A stretch of DNA of 64,000 nucleotides, from positions 133,067 through 197,066 of the forward strand of contig NAOQ01000057.1 in assembly GCA_002751075.1 (NCBI GenBank), in the 5' to 3' direction. Every line of letters begins with the position of its first letter. Within the stretch, counting starts at the first letter, position 1. The position numbers were made by a program, and so were the translations under genes. Shown in pieces: positions 53,757 to 64,000 of this stretch. The notes under the pieces are model-generated. The model saw nothing but the letters and a program-made list of their open reading frames with translations. It did not search any database and was not told the origin of the DNA. The DNA comes from Ichthyophonus hoferi. Its lineage: Eukaryota; Opisthokonta; Ichthyosporea; Ichthyophonida; Ichthyophonidae.

Positions 53757-56565
53757 CATCCATGACCTATATTTGCTTAGAAGGAGAGAAAATACGGAAT
53801 TATGGGGATTAAAATATGTCGCTTTGCATGCATGGAGTACAGATATGCTAAGACATATTTCTTATTATTAAACAAGTCAGCAGGACTTGTCTGAGACAGA
53901 ACGCCTAAGCAACGTGTTATCGAGACCCCGAGGCATACAATCTGATCTAGTCGCAGGACCTCTACCATTGGTGGAAATTTTATAGGTCCTTAGATTGCAT
54001 TAACATCCCCAGGCTACGTATGTAATAATAATTGCTAATAATATTGATATATTGACAGATAAGAGCTATATAAAGAAATACCTAAATTAAGTAAATATTC
54101 CTCCTTTAGCACTCCTCTTTGGCCATTATTTCACCTAGGGCATAAAAATTATGAAAAAGGAATACGAATGGAACCTTAACATGGTGACTACTTAACCGCA
54201 GGCTAGTCGCTCACTATATGAACTAGATAATTCCTGATGAAATTCAGAAGTGACCGTGGCATGGCATCCGATATTAAAAACCGAAGACCGCTCACTAAAC
54301 TGCAGGTTAAATGCTTCAGTTCGCTCTGGCTCTGTTGTAGGCTCTGGCATCTAGCTTCTGGCGGCTAGCGGGCGAGGTGATCTGTGGGTGTAGCCCAATT
54401 ATTTTGTACATTACCTTGGTATCGTTTTGAAACTGGAAATGCTGATAGTTCAATTGCAGATTTGAAGACAGTATATAGGTATAATATATAAAATTGAGTC
54501 TCCACACATAGAGGTCAGTGAATGAATGCAGGGTTGGGGCGAAGTGCTATCGGTATTTTTGGATCGCTGACTTAATAGAATTACCAGGTTTTGTAACCAT
54601 GGTCAACCATTTAAACTTTCTCTGCTACTATGTTGAGAATAATAAGCAGACAGGAGTGTTCCTGTGACCTATATTCGTTTAGAAGAAAAAAAATATACCG
54701 AATTAAGAGGATTTTCAACGTGTCTCTTTGCATACATAGAGTACATATATGTTAAGAAACATTTATTATTATTAAGCAAGTCAGCTGAACTGTCTTTGGC
54801 AGGATGCCTAAGCAACATGTTATCTGGACCCCAAAACATACGATAAGGGTTTTCGATCAAAATTAAATTTTCCCGATCAGAAGGAAATCAAATAAAATGA
54901 ATTTTTTACGTCTTTTATTGTAGTAAAATTTATTTTTATTTATTTTTAATTTTTTATTATCATCTGTGATATGCAATATAGTTCCCAAGAGATTATAATT
55001 ACTTAAAAATGAAAAGAATAACTCAAAAAAATATCTACATTTACATGCATATATGATCGACATAGCATACGTAGCATACGTAGCATCCTTTTACTGGATA
55101 TATGATGCAACATGTTACGTATGTTGAGGAAAAAACGAGGCTGATACATATATGACATGTTAGATAACACCTAATTTTTCTGACGCTCTGGCGATATGTC
55201 GTAACGTCTAGGTTGAGTATAAATTGAAAGAAAAAAAAATTTAGAAAAAAAGTTTTCAAAGTTTAAATAGCATCAAAACTTTATATGCTCTTTTCATCAG
55301 AATATTTCCTTTTGATTGGGAAAAAATTAAATTTGATTGAGAAGGTTTTACTTTCGATCGTGAAATTTATTATTTTGATCGAAAATCCCTATATCTGAAA
55401 TGGAAATGGCTTGTAAGAGTCACAGTAGCTCTAAATTGCCTGGTTCAATGTTGGTATCTTGGATTGCCATTTCACATCAATAGATTGCACTATCTATTTT
55501 TCCAGGCTATATGTATAATAATAATTGCTAATAATATCAACTAATTCTAGTTATACAAAGAAATACCCAAATTAATTAAATATTCTTGTTTTAACACTCC
55601 GCCTTGACCTAGGCAGATTATTTCACCTAGGGAAAAAAAATATATGAAAAAGGAAAATGAAAAAAATCTTAACATGGTGATGACTACTTAGCAGTAGGAT
55701 GGCACCCAAAAAAAAAAGGAAAAAAAATAGACGGTTCATCACACTATGTTAAATGTTCCTGTTTGCTCTGGCTCTGACTCTTGCTCTGGTTTTGGCTCTA
55801 GCTTAGCTTTGGCTTAGATGACTTAGGCTTGGTTTTGGCTTAGATCTGACTCAGGCTTAGCTCTGGCATCTGGCATCTGTCATCTGGCAACTGGCGGCTG
55901 GCGGCTGGCGGCTGAGATGATATGTGGGTGTTGCCCAGTTATTTTACTTTGGCATCACTTTGAAGGTGGAAATGTTGAGAGTTCAAATGCAGATTTGAAG
56001 ACAGTGTGTAGCTGTAATAAAATTGAGTCTCCACACGTAGAGGTCAGTGAATGAATGTAGAGTTGGTGTAAAATGTTTTGACTTTTCTTTTGTGGATCAT
56101 TGACTTAATAGAATTACCAGGTTTTTTGACCAGACCATGATAAATTTCACAAACTTCCTCTACTAGTATGTTAAAAATAATAAGTAGACACGAGCGGTCC
56201 TGTGACCTATATACGTTTTGAAGGAGAGATAATACCACATTAAGGGGCGCTTTAACGTGTCTCTTTGCATACACGAAGTACAAATATGCTGAGATTTTTT
56301 TATTACTAAACAAGTAAGCAGGACTTGTCTTAGGTAGGAAGCCTGAGCAACCCCAAAACATGATTTGAAATGACTTAATCCACAGTTGTAGGATCTCTAC
56401 CATTGGCTGGTTTTATTTTGATAGAATCTTGCCGTTTAACTCTGATACATTGTACCAACTATTTTTCCAGGGTAGGTATGCAATAACAATTGTCAATAAT
56501 ATTAAACAGTTATAGCTATATAAAGAAGTATCTAAATTAAATAATTATTCCTGTTTTGACAAATG
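53757..56565. repeat. Tandem array of roughly 0.9-1.0 kb units
   Basis: Three block types recur in fixed order. D: 53757-53975, 54655-54845, 56195-56405. E: 53985-54205, 55480-55690, 56445-56565. F: 54320-54640, 55755-56190. So the order is D-E-F-D-(insert)-E-F-D-E. D to D spacing is about 900 bp, then about 1000 bp once the 545-bp insert is subtracted. Each D block carries a minus-strand frame with a pattern like NKK..AYLYSMHAKRH. F2 is longer through TTGGCT/CTGGC micro-expansions. Class unknown; no reverse transcriptase, transposase or LTR seen. Confidence 0.85.
54846..55390. mobile_element. 545-bp element with terminal inverted repeats (MITE-like)
   Basis: Left end AGGGTTTTCGATCAAAAT; right end, reverse-complemented, AGGGATTTTCGATCAAAAT. 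Similarity runs on imperfectly for about 35 bp (AAATTT.C.CGATC). Flanks are ATA on both sides, a possible 3-bp or TA-containing target duplication. It splits a D block of the tandem array; other D blocks are uninterrupted at this point. The interior is AT-rich and holds no transposase-like frame, so it is non-autonomous. Confidence 0.82.
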
Positions 56566-57738
56566 CCAAGTAGATGAAGAAACTTAGATATTGATATTAC
56601 TAACAATGTCGACCACTAAGACATCTTCTTTTTAGTCGTTATGAACGTATAAAAAAACAATTTTAAGGTGCTACATGCTTCAGAAAAAAGATGGATATAA
56701 AAACGTAGAGTTGCAATAATTCCGTCCTACATCAATTAATCGAGACAACTATATATATATATAATGTGATCTTACCATATTACTACAGTTCGTGCCGTTG
56801 TTATAAGATGCAGAGATATAGTACAGAAGGTTTTATCTCGGGTATGAAAAATTTCAAAATAGTCTGAAGTTGTCCTACTGCGACGAAAGGGAATATACCA
56901 CCCACCAAGCACCACAGCAGTTGAACATTGCAAACCAATTGTAAGCATCAAAATTGGTGAACATGATCTCTTTAATTATTGTTAATTAGCAGTAATGATT
57001 TAAAAATCGCTCTGTCTATATCGTAGTGTTTAATCATTATTAAATTGTTTCTACTTTCCTACCGCCCCCCATCTCCTACAACGGTAAAGTACGAGAGACC
57101 ATGAACACAGAGACATCGATTTACCAGGGTATACGTCATCTAGTCAATTAGACCTCGCAATATCACGTAAAATAAAAAACACCAAAAATTATTTATTGTT
57201 AATAGAGAAAGGAGTGACCACATATAGAGCGAAGAATTTAATTTACAAGTAGAGGAACAATCTTACCTCTACTCATTATTTCCAAGAAACGTTATCAGTA
57301 AAAACGTAAGGTATTAAGCACATTACTATGTTGATAATGATATCGAACCTGAATCGATCAGGAATGACGAATTGCGCCCAATATAAGCTTTGCTATACTC
57401 GTTGAAAACTCTTGGTTATTCTAGTTGTTTAAATATAAAGCACCAACTCATAGATTAACCACTGGAAGTATCAGAATTAAAAACACAATCTAATTCGCAT
57501 GTGTCCGATCAGATATGCAAAACAACTGTTGCAAGTGGTTTCATATTTTATGACAAGCGCCATGTGTTTCGCTTATGTGCGCAGACTGAGGTTTTATTGG
57601 CTGTTTCTGTGTTCATTATTGTAAATGTGAACCGAATGGGAAAAAATCTTATTCGCTAATACAATTTACGGAAGATTACTAAGACCCACTAGAATTGTTG
57701 GATATTTTCTCAATAATCTAATACTCCTATCGCCTCAT
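56566..57738. other. Intergenic, nothing recognised
   Basis: AT-rich stretch after the tandem array. No repeat copy or coding segment I can support. Confidence 0.4.
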
Positions 57739-58228
57739 TTGAATGGCTCTTCAGCTAATTTTCACATTAGTGCAAGTAGTGCAAGTTATTCTCACATACC
57801 ATGTATCAATAAATCAATTTATTTGGTTAGAAATATAAATACTGATCATTTCATGATCCACTCGTTATCGGACTTTGGCAGAACTACGTGTTCAATCGGA
57901 ATTAGCGGCTTTGTAGCAGAAAGCTTAAACAGAAGAAAAATTCAGACCAGCAAATATTAGCGTATTTCCACACAGAACATATACACATCCCTATTACTAT
58001 AGGTACTTTAGACACTGACAGGGCATCTATCTCCATTGATACGGTCGATTTTCAAAGAGTAAGGGTTGGAATAAATTCAACGTTAGATACTATGATTGCA
58101 ATTCAGCAAACCGGGTGATTCTAGCAATTTACCTAATACAAGTAAAATTGCGTTAACCTTGCAAATAGCTCCACCACAGCCGATTCGTCAATTTGCACCA
58201 GATCCTATTTTTTGTAAGAGTTAATAGC
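57739..58228 (+). pseudogene. Coding-like remnant, unrecognised
   Basis: A plus-strand frame (57739-57960) is followed in other frames by IPITIGTLDTDRASISIDT with FQRVRVGINST, and by IALTLQIAPPQPIRQFAPDP. Codon content is protein-like over nearly 500 bp but the frame changes, so it looks like a decayed coding sequence. The middle piece faintly recalls beta-sandwich repeats such as Calx-beta. That is a guess. Confidence 0.3.
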
Positions 58229-59317
58229 ATCTGTTTGTTTTTACACAGTTTCGGGTAAAGTGGGATTGCTTGCATGAATATGTAATTTGCCTTAAGTTTT
58301 TATTTTCGAAAATAACTACATACACAACATAGATCAAAACATTCATATTTATCAACCTTATTGGCCCAGTCTTCAACTTCTGCTAAATTGTTCATCAATA
58401 AAAACAGGTCTTGGTCTATCTGTACTCCGTGCATGCGAGGTTACTCGGCAGAACATCACCTTAATTCAGTATTCTCCCAATTCTAAAAAGATACGGGCAT
58501 AGGGTCCAAACTGGTCTCTATGTATATCTAGAAGTACAATTAATTAATGCTATATTTTGAATGTCTATACAATAGGTTAGATCTGATTCTGCATGAAAAT
58601 GTTTGCCATTATTATGATCAGCTGCTTCAAATATTTAGCTGCCATTAAAATAGATAAAAACATAGCTACAACACAGGCTGAAAAAACATTTCCTAAGCAT
58701 ATGGTTATATATTTTTTCAAACAAAAAAACCACAGTGAAATCTTTCCAAAGCACACTCTAACCTTACATATAATATAATGTAATATATTATAATAGTATA
58801 GGCTGATCTCGAAATAGAAGTGCAACCAGAGGATTTGTTGCATATCAACAGGAGATCAATGACACCCAATCATTTACAGCACATTCCATTAAAGATCATT
58901 ACAGTAATTATAACTGGATTCTGAATACTTTATCAGTTCACATGCTGATTAGGCTATAGTAGTTTTTTATCAGAAAAATTGTAAATTATTCTTCAACACC
59001 TTCTTACATAGTTATCTCTCTTATAACTTAATATATATATATATATATATATAATGTTATATATGGAAGTATTCCAATCTTTCAATTAATTATATTGTTT
59101 ATTAAATAATACTAGACACGGATCCAAATTATTTACGGCTATTTACGGCTAAACACATCGCAGAATATGAAGACCAATTAATAGAAAATTGGGTTTTAAA
59201 CGATAACTTTATGATATCCATTAGGGAGGATATATAATGGATAGATTTATAAAGATAAAATCAAATTTACGAATGTTGATTTTTTTTAAGTCAGACGGAT
59301 CCCTAGATAAACAAACT
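58229..59317. other. Intergenic region upstream of the C2 gene
   Basis: AT-rich; short open frames on both strands at 58577-58843 mirror each other and are not convincing. Should contain the promoter of the gene at 59365. Confidence 0.4.
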
Positions 59318-59321
59318 ATTA

Positions 59322-59361
<40 letters not shown>
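59318..59361. repeat. (TTA)n microsatellite in the 5' leader
   Basis: About fourteen TTA units ending four bases before the start codon of the tail-anchored C2 gene at 59365. Confidence 0.9.
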
Positions 59362-59362
<1 letters not shown>

Positions 59363-59364
59363 TA

Positions 59365-61540
59365 ATGAGACGCCGACTCCTTGGAAGCAGTAGCGACCTG
59401 GTCAATGGTTTATTACGTCCCAAAAGCCGTAACTCTTCCATTTCAAGTAACCTTAATCTTACCGATAAAAATGGAGATAGTCAATCATACGCTACCTTCC
59501 TGTGTATTTCTATTGTACAGGCTCGTGATCTGGTTGCCGGTGACTGGAATGGATATTCTGATCCTTATTTTGTGGTGACATGTGGGTCTAGGACGTATAA
59601 GGTAGATATAGACACAAAGACTGCTGTAGTATCATGTCAAGTAACTTGATCATTCACCTTTACATATGTACTTGCACACATGTATATACACACGTACACA
59701 AACACAGACTTAGTTTAGGTGTTCTATCCATTTATTTTTCTTTCTATCTCCATATATATGTATTTTCATAGACATATATATATATAGACGAGAAAAAACG
59801 TACACTATCCAATGCTTATGCACACAGACATTATGTTATCAGGCATGCCTATATGTCTTGGATGTCTTGGTAGACAGCAGCCATAGCTATCAACATTTAT
59901 AATGAGGTGCATATATTGTCACCTGTATAGTTCACTGCTGTTTCATTTTTTTAAACACAGTGGCACAAAATTCATTCAATGTTATATTAATAATCTTTTT
60001 TATTTTCTTATTATTTTTATTATTTTTGTGTTAAAACTAACGGACTTGCGTGATTGCTTTAGTTTGTAACACTTTGCTTGCATTGGTTATCTTTTTTTAT
60101 TTATTTAAATATTTAAATACTACATAATATTATATATATATATAGATATATATAATATTATTATAGGTAGGGAGGAGAGAGGAAAAAACAAAGGAAGGCA
60201 ACTCCATTCTAATCTCTTTCTCTATCACTCTATCACTCTTCCCCTTTCCACTCTAGTCAAAGACTATTAAAAAGACACTAGCACCTATATGGAATGAGCG
60301 GTTGGACTTTGGGTTTGACAGTGATGAAATACCTCCCATATCCATTAAGGTATGGTTCAGTATACTATGTAATGGTATATGCTTTATTGCGCTAACGCAG
60401 TTTTAGTTAATATATACCAATTTGTTATTATGTTTTAGGTAGCTTACTATATGCTTGATCATATTTTGCTTGTACTTTATAAAGGATTTGTAGGTGTGGC
60501 TTATCGGATTGCGGCTGTAGATAGTCTCTTATTTATATCCTGCCCAATCTTATTCTATCCTATACTGTACTGTACAATCCTGCTATATTATATTATATTA
60601 TACTATATAATATTATTTCATATAATAGTACATCCCATTTTATCCTATCCTATCATAATATATCATACTATATTAATTCATATTCCTACCTATTCTATTA
60701 TACCATAGTATACCTCATCATATCCTATCGTATGATTTCCTATTATATTGTCTTGTATCACATCTTATTATAACATAATATATCTTATGTTATTATATCT
60801 TAGTCTATCCTATCCTATCCTATCTAATCTTATCATATTACACTATATCAAATCATATTATATTATTATTCATTGTCTTTTTCCTACTAGCCCTCTATGA
60901 TTATCCTACTAGGCCAATCATATATCATGTTTATATATTTATATATGTGTTCAGATCAAGTGACTATTAATATATGCAAACCAATTAGAGATCCCGAAGA
61001 CTGAGGACAAGTCGCTAGAACTACTACAAGTTTTGATATATCTTTACATGCACTTGAATATATTTATATACCTCTATTTACATATATACCTTTACATATG
61101 CATATATATACATGCATACATACATACATACATAAATAAATACATATATACATATAGGTCTATGACTGGGATCGTAATGGGAAAGATGATTTCCTTGGTG
61201 AGCTTTCATATACTGTTGAGGATAAAGATTATGGCCAGTATCCTCCCTTTAAATGGTTTAATCTCCAGAACTGTAAGACAGGTATGTGTATATATATATA
61301 TATGTAAATGTATATTTATGTAGAAGTATGAATGTATTTCTATTCAAACGTACGTATGCTTATTGACTCCTATCAAATCAAACACAACCATAATTATAAT
61401 CTACAGGTGAGATCCAATTGCAAGTGGCGGCATACAAGCAATCAGTGGACAAGGCTGATAAGTTAAAACTGGAATCTACACGCTGGTTGGGTCTTACCAC
61501 TCTTACCATTGTAGGTGTTGTTATATTATTTGCCATTTAA
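59365..61540 (+). CDS. Tail-anchored single C2-domain protein
   Basis: Four exons: 59365-59601, 60257-60349, 61158-61281, 61407-61540; 195 residues. Residues 1-42 are basic, Ser-rich and probably disordered. Residues 43-160 form one C2 domain: LCISIVQARDLVAGDWNGYSDPYFVV, LAPIWNERLDF, VYDWDRNGKDDFLGEL, WFNL. All five Ca2+-ligand aspartates are present by position (60, 66, 113, 115, 121). The chain ends in a hydrophobic helix, WLGLTTLTIVGVVILFAI (178-195), with no residues after it, as in tail-anchored proteins. Inferred role: Ca2+-dependent membrane binding or tethering from a membrane-anchored position. I know no named family with exactly this layout. An AATAAA follows 62 nt after the stop. 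Confidence 0.86.
60541..60870. repeat. TATCC/TATTA degenerate repeat
   Basis: Pentamer-like TATCC, TATTA and CATA repeats in intron 2 of the C2 gene; the same style as the repeats near 36.6 kb and 63.0 kb. Confidence 0.8.
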
Positions 61541-61601
61541 AGATGATATTATCTTTGCAATGTATTGTATTATTTATGCGTGCTAGATGGTTATGTTCAT
61601 G

Positions 61602-61607
61602 AATAAA
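61602..61607 (+). promoter_or_regulatory. Candidate polyadenylation signal of the C2 gene
   Basis: AATAAA 62 nt after the stop of the tail-anchored C2 protein. Confidence 0.6.
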
Positions 61608-62338
61608 TATATGAAATTTATTATAAAAATATATACGCATAGGCATTCACCCCCATTATATATTTATATATCTGTGTGTTTATATATATACCTGAAGTAA
61701 GTTATTACGAAGCCTATATTGGATCTTTACTTATGCTTATATCTATATATGACATTATGTACTACCACACGTCCACCTATATATGTATACTCATACTATC
61801 CTATGCTATTTGATTTACTATTCTTCAATTGTACTATTATATATGAGGAGAAAATATATAACTACACTATTCTATACTATTGCTGCCACATCTCTGTTTC
61901 CTTTCCTTCTCCCTTCTCTCGATCTACAACTATATATGTATCCATCTATATTTAATGCCTATTAAATATTTATCTGTTCTATCCACTGTATGGTATTCTT
62001 CGAATCTAACATCTCCCCTTTCCCCCTACTCTATTATTTTTGGTTTATAAATTATACTGATCATAATCGTACCTACACAATCTATTCTAGAATTTTAGCG
62101 AACATATTAAGATTTATTTGACCAATATGATCCTACCACCTATCCGCCTCCCTACATACCTACCTATCTACATACGAACTACCAACCTACCTGCATATCT
62201 ATCTACTTCCCTTTCTACCTTACTTATGTACCTTACCTACATACATGCATACATACATACATACCTGCCTACCTTTTTGCCTGTATATCTATCTACTCAC
62301 TTATTCAAACATCTACCCATTTTATATTTTCATAACAG
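61608..62338. other. Short intergenic or intronic stretch
   Basis: AT-rich with CATA and TACCTACC repeats (62140-62290). An upstream exon of the next C2 gene is expected here or further up, but I cannot place it. Confidence 0.4.
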
Positions 62339-63901
62339 CACAAAGGACGTGGCTTTCAAAGACCTACATCTAGACTACGAAAAGTCAATTTAATCAAACC
62401 CTATGTTATAGTTGAATATGGTACAACTGCTAATCGCTCCTGTGCTGGGGAAGGTTCAAATCCCCAGTGGAAGTAAGCCTATTGTGTATATGGCTTTCCC
62501 TTTTAAGATTGCGTTAGCTCTATGTTATTACTACTATAATAATGTTTTATTTCCGTTTATTATTTTATGGTTAATGTTTCAGTTATTTTATACATTTTCT
62601 CTCCTGTTGAAATATTATTGTTATGGTTATATGTTTGTATATACTATATACTATGTCATAGAAAGATTTGAATGAATGTGTTAGGGAAATGACTTGATTT
62701 TATGTGAATATGTAATATAAACCGTTAACTATTGTGGCACTTAGAGGGTTAAATGGTATTTTTATTTCAGTAGTGTTGACTATTTTTCTCTTATTCTGTA
62801 TATTATTATTATTATTATTATTGTGACTAACCTTTGAATCCCCCTTTGAATCCCATCAAAATTCATTTATAAATACATGCCCATGTCTGTTGGTATGCAT
62901 ACCTATAAGCAAGCAAACACACATATATATATTAGCATATGAATCAATTTAAATATTTTTCCAGCCACACAAACACATCATATCATACCACACTATGTCA
63001 TATTATTTCATAGCATATCCTATCCTACTGTATTATATCATATCATGTCAAATTAAATCACACCCTATCACACCCTATCATATCATATATAAGCAATATA
63101 TACCTCAATAATGGAGTATTAACAAAGTGTACCGCACTGAAAACAGTCAACAATTACGATTCTGGGTAAATGATACTGATGAGAAGAGGATAATTCGGTA
63201 TAGTGTCTTTGACGGGTAAGTAAGGTTTTAAATTATAAACTAGAGATTCCCTATCCGATTAGTAGTATGTAAGGTAATATTTTTGACACTAGCATATATT
63301 TTTATTAAATGTAGCCACATATGCATCATAGGCAAAGTAATACCGAATGAAGGATGTACAATTCTTATCTTAAATTTTCTGCTTGCAATAGTCGGCGGCC
63401 TCCCTTAACATGGATGTGATAGTTACCATGCAGGCCAAAATAAACACATATATATGTTTTTGTATTATGTATGAAAGAAAAATTCAATATTAAGGAGGAA
63501 CTCTATTTGGCAACAGTGGTATATGTGGAATATATGTATATAAAACTATTCTATATCTCCGCATTATTTTGGCATGATTTCAGGTAATGCTATGGGTTAT
63601 CTATTGTTTTGTATGTACTGAATGCAAGGTGGTGTATGTATGGGTGTATAGGAGCCTGACATATATCATATGATCTGTTATGTAGTATCATAGAAATGAT
63701 ATGATTGGTTGTGTAGTATCATAGCAACTCACCTTATTGCATATATAGTATTACATTAATATGTGATTACTGGAGCAGTGAAATACTAACTCATACTGTT
63801 GGCTCTCTAGGGAGATTCTATTAGGTCGTGGATATATGGCCCTACAGGAATTTCTATCTTTAGAAGGGACAGATACTAGAGTTTCTGTATCTATCCATGA
63901 G
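62339..63901 (+). CDS. C2-domain protein, internal part, runs out of the window
   Basis: Three exons with matching phases: 62339-62472, 63117-63215, 63811-63901. They read RLRKVNLIKPYVIVEYGT, GEGSNPQWNINKVYRTEN, LRFWVNDTDEKRIIRYSVFDG, EILLGRGYMALQEFLSLEG. The order (PYVIVEYG, NPQWN, LRFWVND, RYSVFDGEILLG) is that of a C2 beta-sandwich, but several usual Ca2+-binding aspartates are absent, so it may bind without calcium. It starts in phase 0 from an exon I cannot find and continues past 63901. It may be a tandem neighbour of the tail-anchored C2 gene, or exons 1-2 of that gene could splice to it (both end in phase 0). One acceptor (ATGGAG at 63111-63116) is weak. Confidence 0.6.
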
Positions 63902-63910
63902 GTATGATCC

Positions 63911-64000
63911 GTGTATGTATGTATGTATGTATGTATGTATGTATGTATGTATGTATGTATGTATGTATGTATGTATGTTTATATATATATATATATATAT
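63911..64000. repeat. (GTAT)n and (TA)n microsatellite
   Basis: About seventeen GTAT units followed by a TA run to the window end, in an intron of the second C2 gene. Confidence 0.92.

Overview
The window looks like nuclear DNA of an early-branching animal, most likely a sponge. The DNA is AT-rich, genes are close together with many short exons and GT-AG introns, simple repeats are common, and one run of Ns marks an assembly gap. The species call is an inference; no marker settles it. All gene models were built by hand from splice sites, reading phase and remembered family sequences. Phases close exactly in every complete model.

Layout: (1) 93-1197 (+), the 3' part of a Tctex-type dynein light chain. 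(2) 6192-3455 (-), CHMP1, an ESCRT-III subunit. (3) 7687-9785 (+), a short protein matching only the N-terminal region of FLASH/CASP8AP2. (4) 14018-10370 (-), leukotriene A4 hydrolase-like M1 metalloprotease, complete. (5) 26589-17723 (-), NOL10/Enp2, 19 exons, complete. (6) 38891-31699 (-), an RMD1/RMND1-family (DUF155) membrane protein, complete. (7) 52556-41442 (-), a 1110-residue protein with a GPS2-type N terminus and a long SR/RE/RD-rich tail, 15 exons. (8) 59365-61540 (+), a tail-anchored single-C2 protein. (9) 62339 to beyond the window (+), part of another C2 protein. The genes are unrelated housekeeping and regulatory genes: vesicle traffic, histone mRNA processing, peptide/lipid metabolism, ribosome biogenesis, mitochondrial function and corepressor biology.

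The gene-poor stretches hold repeats and unresolved coding-like pieces. At 53.7-56.6 kb is a tandem array of roughly 0.9-1.0 kb units interrupted by a 545-bp element with terminal inverted repeats. A dispersed repeat of about 230 bp occurs three times (14.7, 33.6 and 53.3 kb). Unrecognised coding-like segments lie near 16.0, 27.2-30.8, 40.1-40.4 and 57.7-58.2 kb. No RNA genes, CRISPR arrays or recognisable retroviral elements were found.
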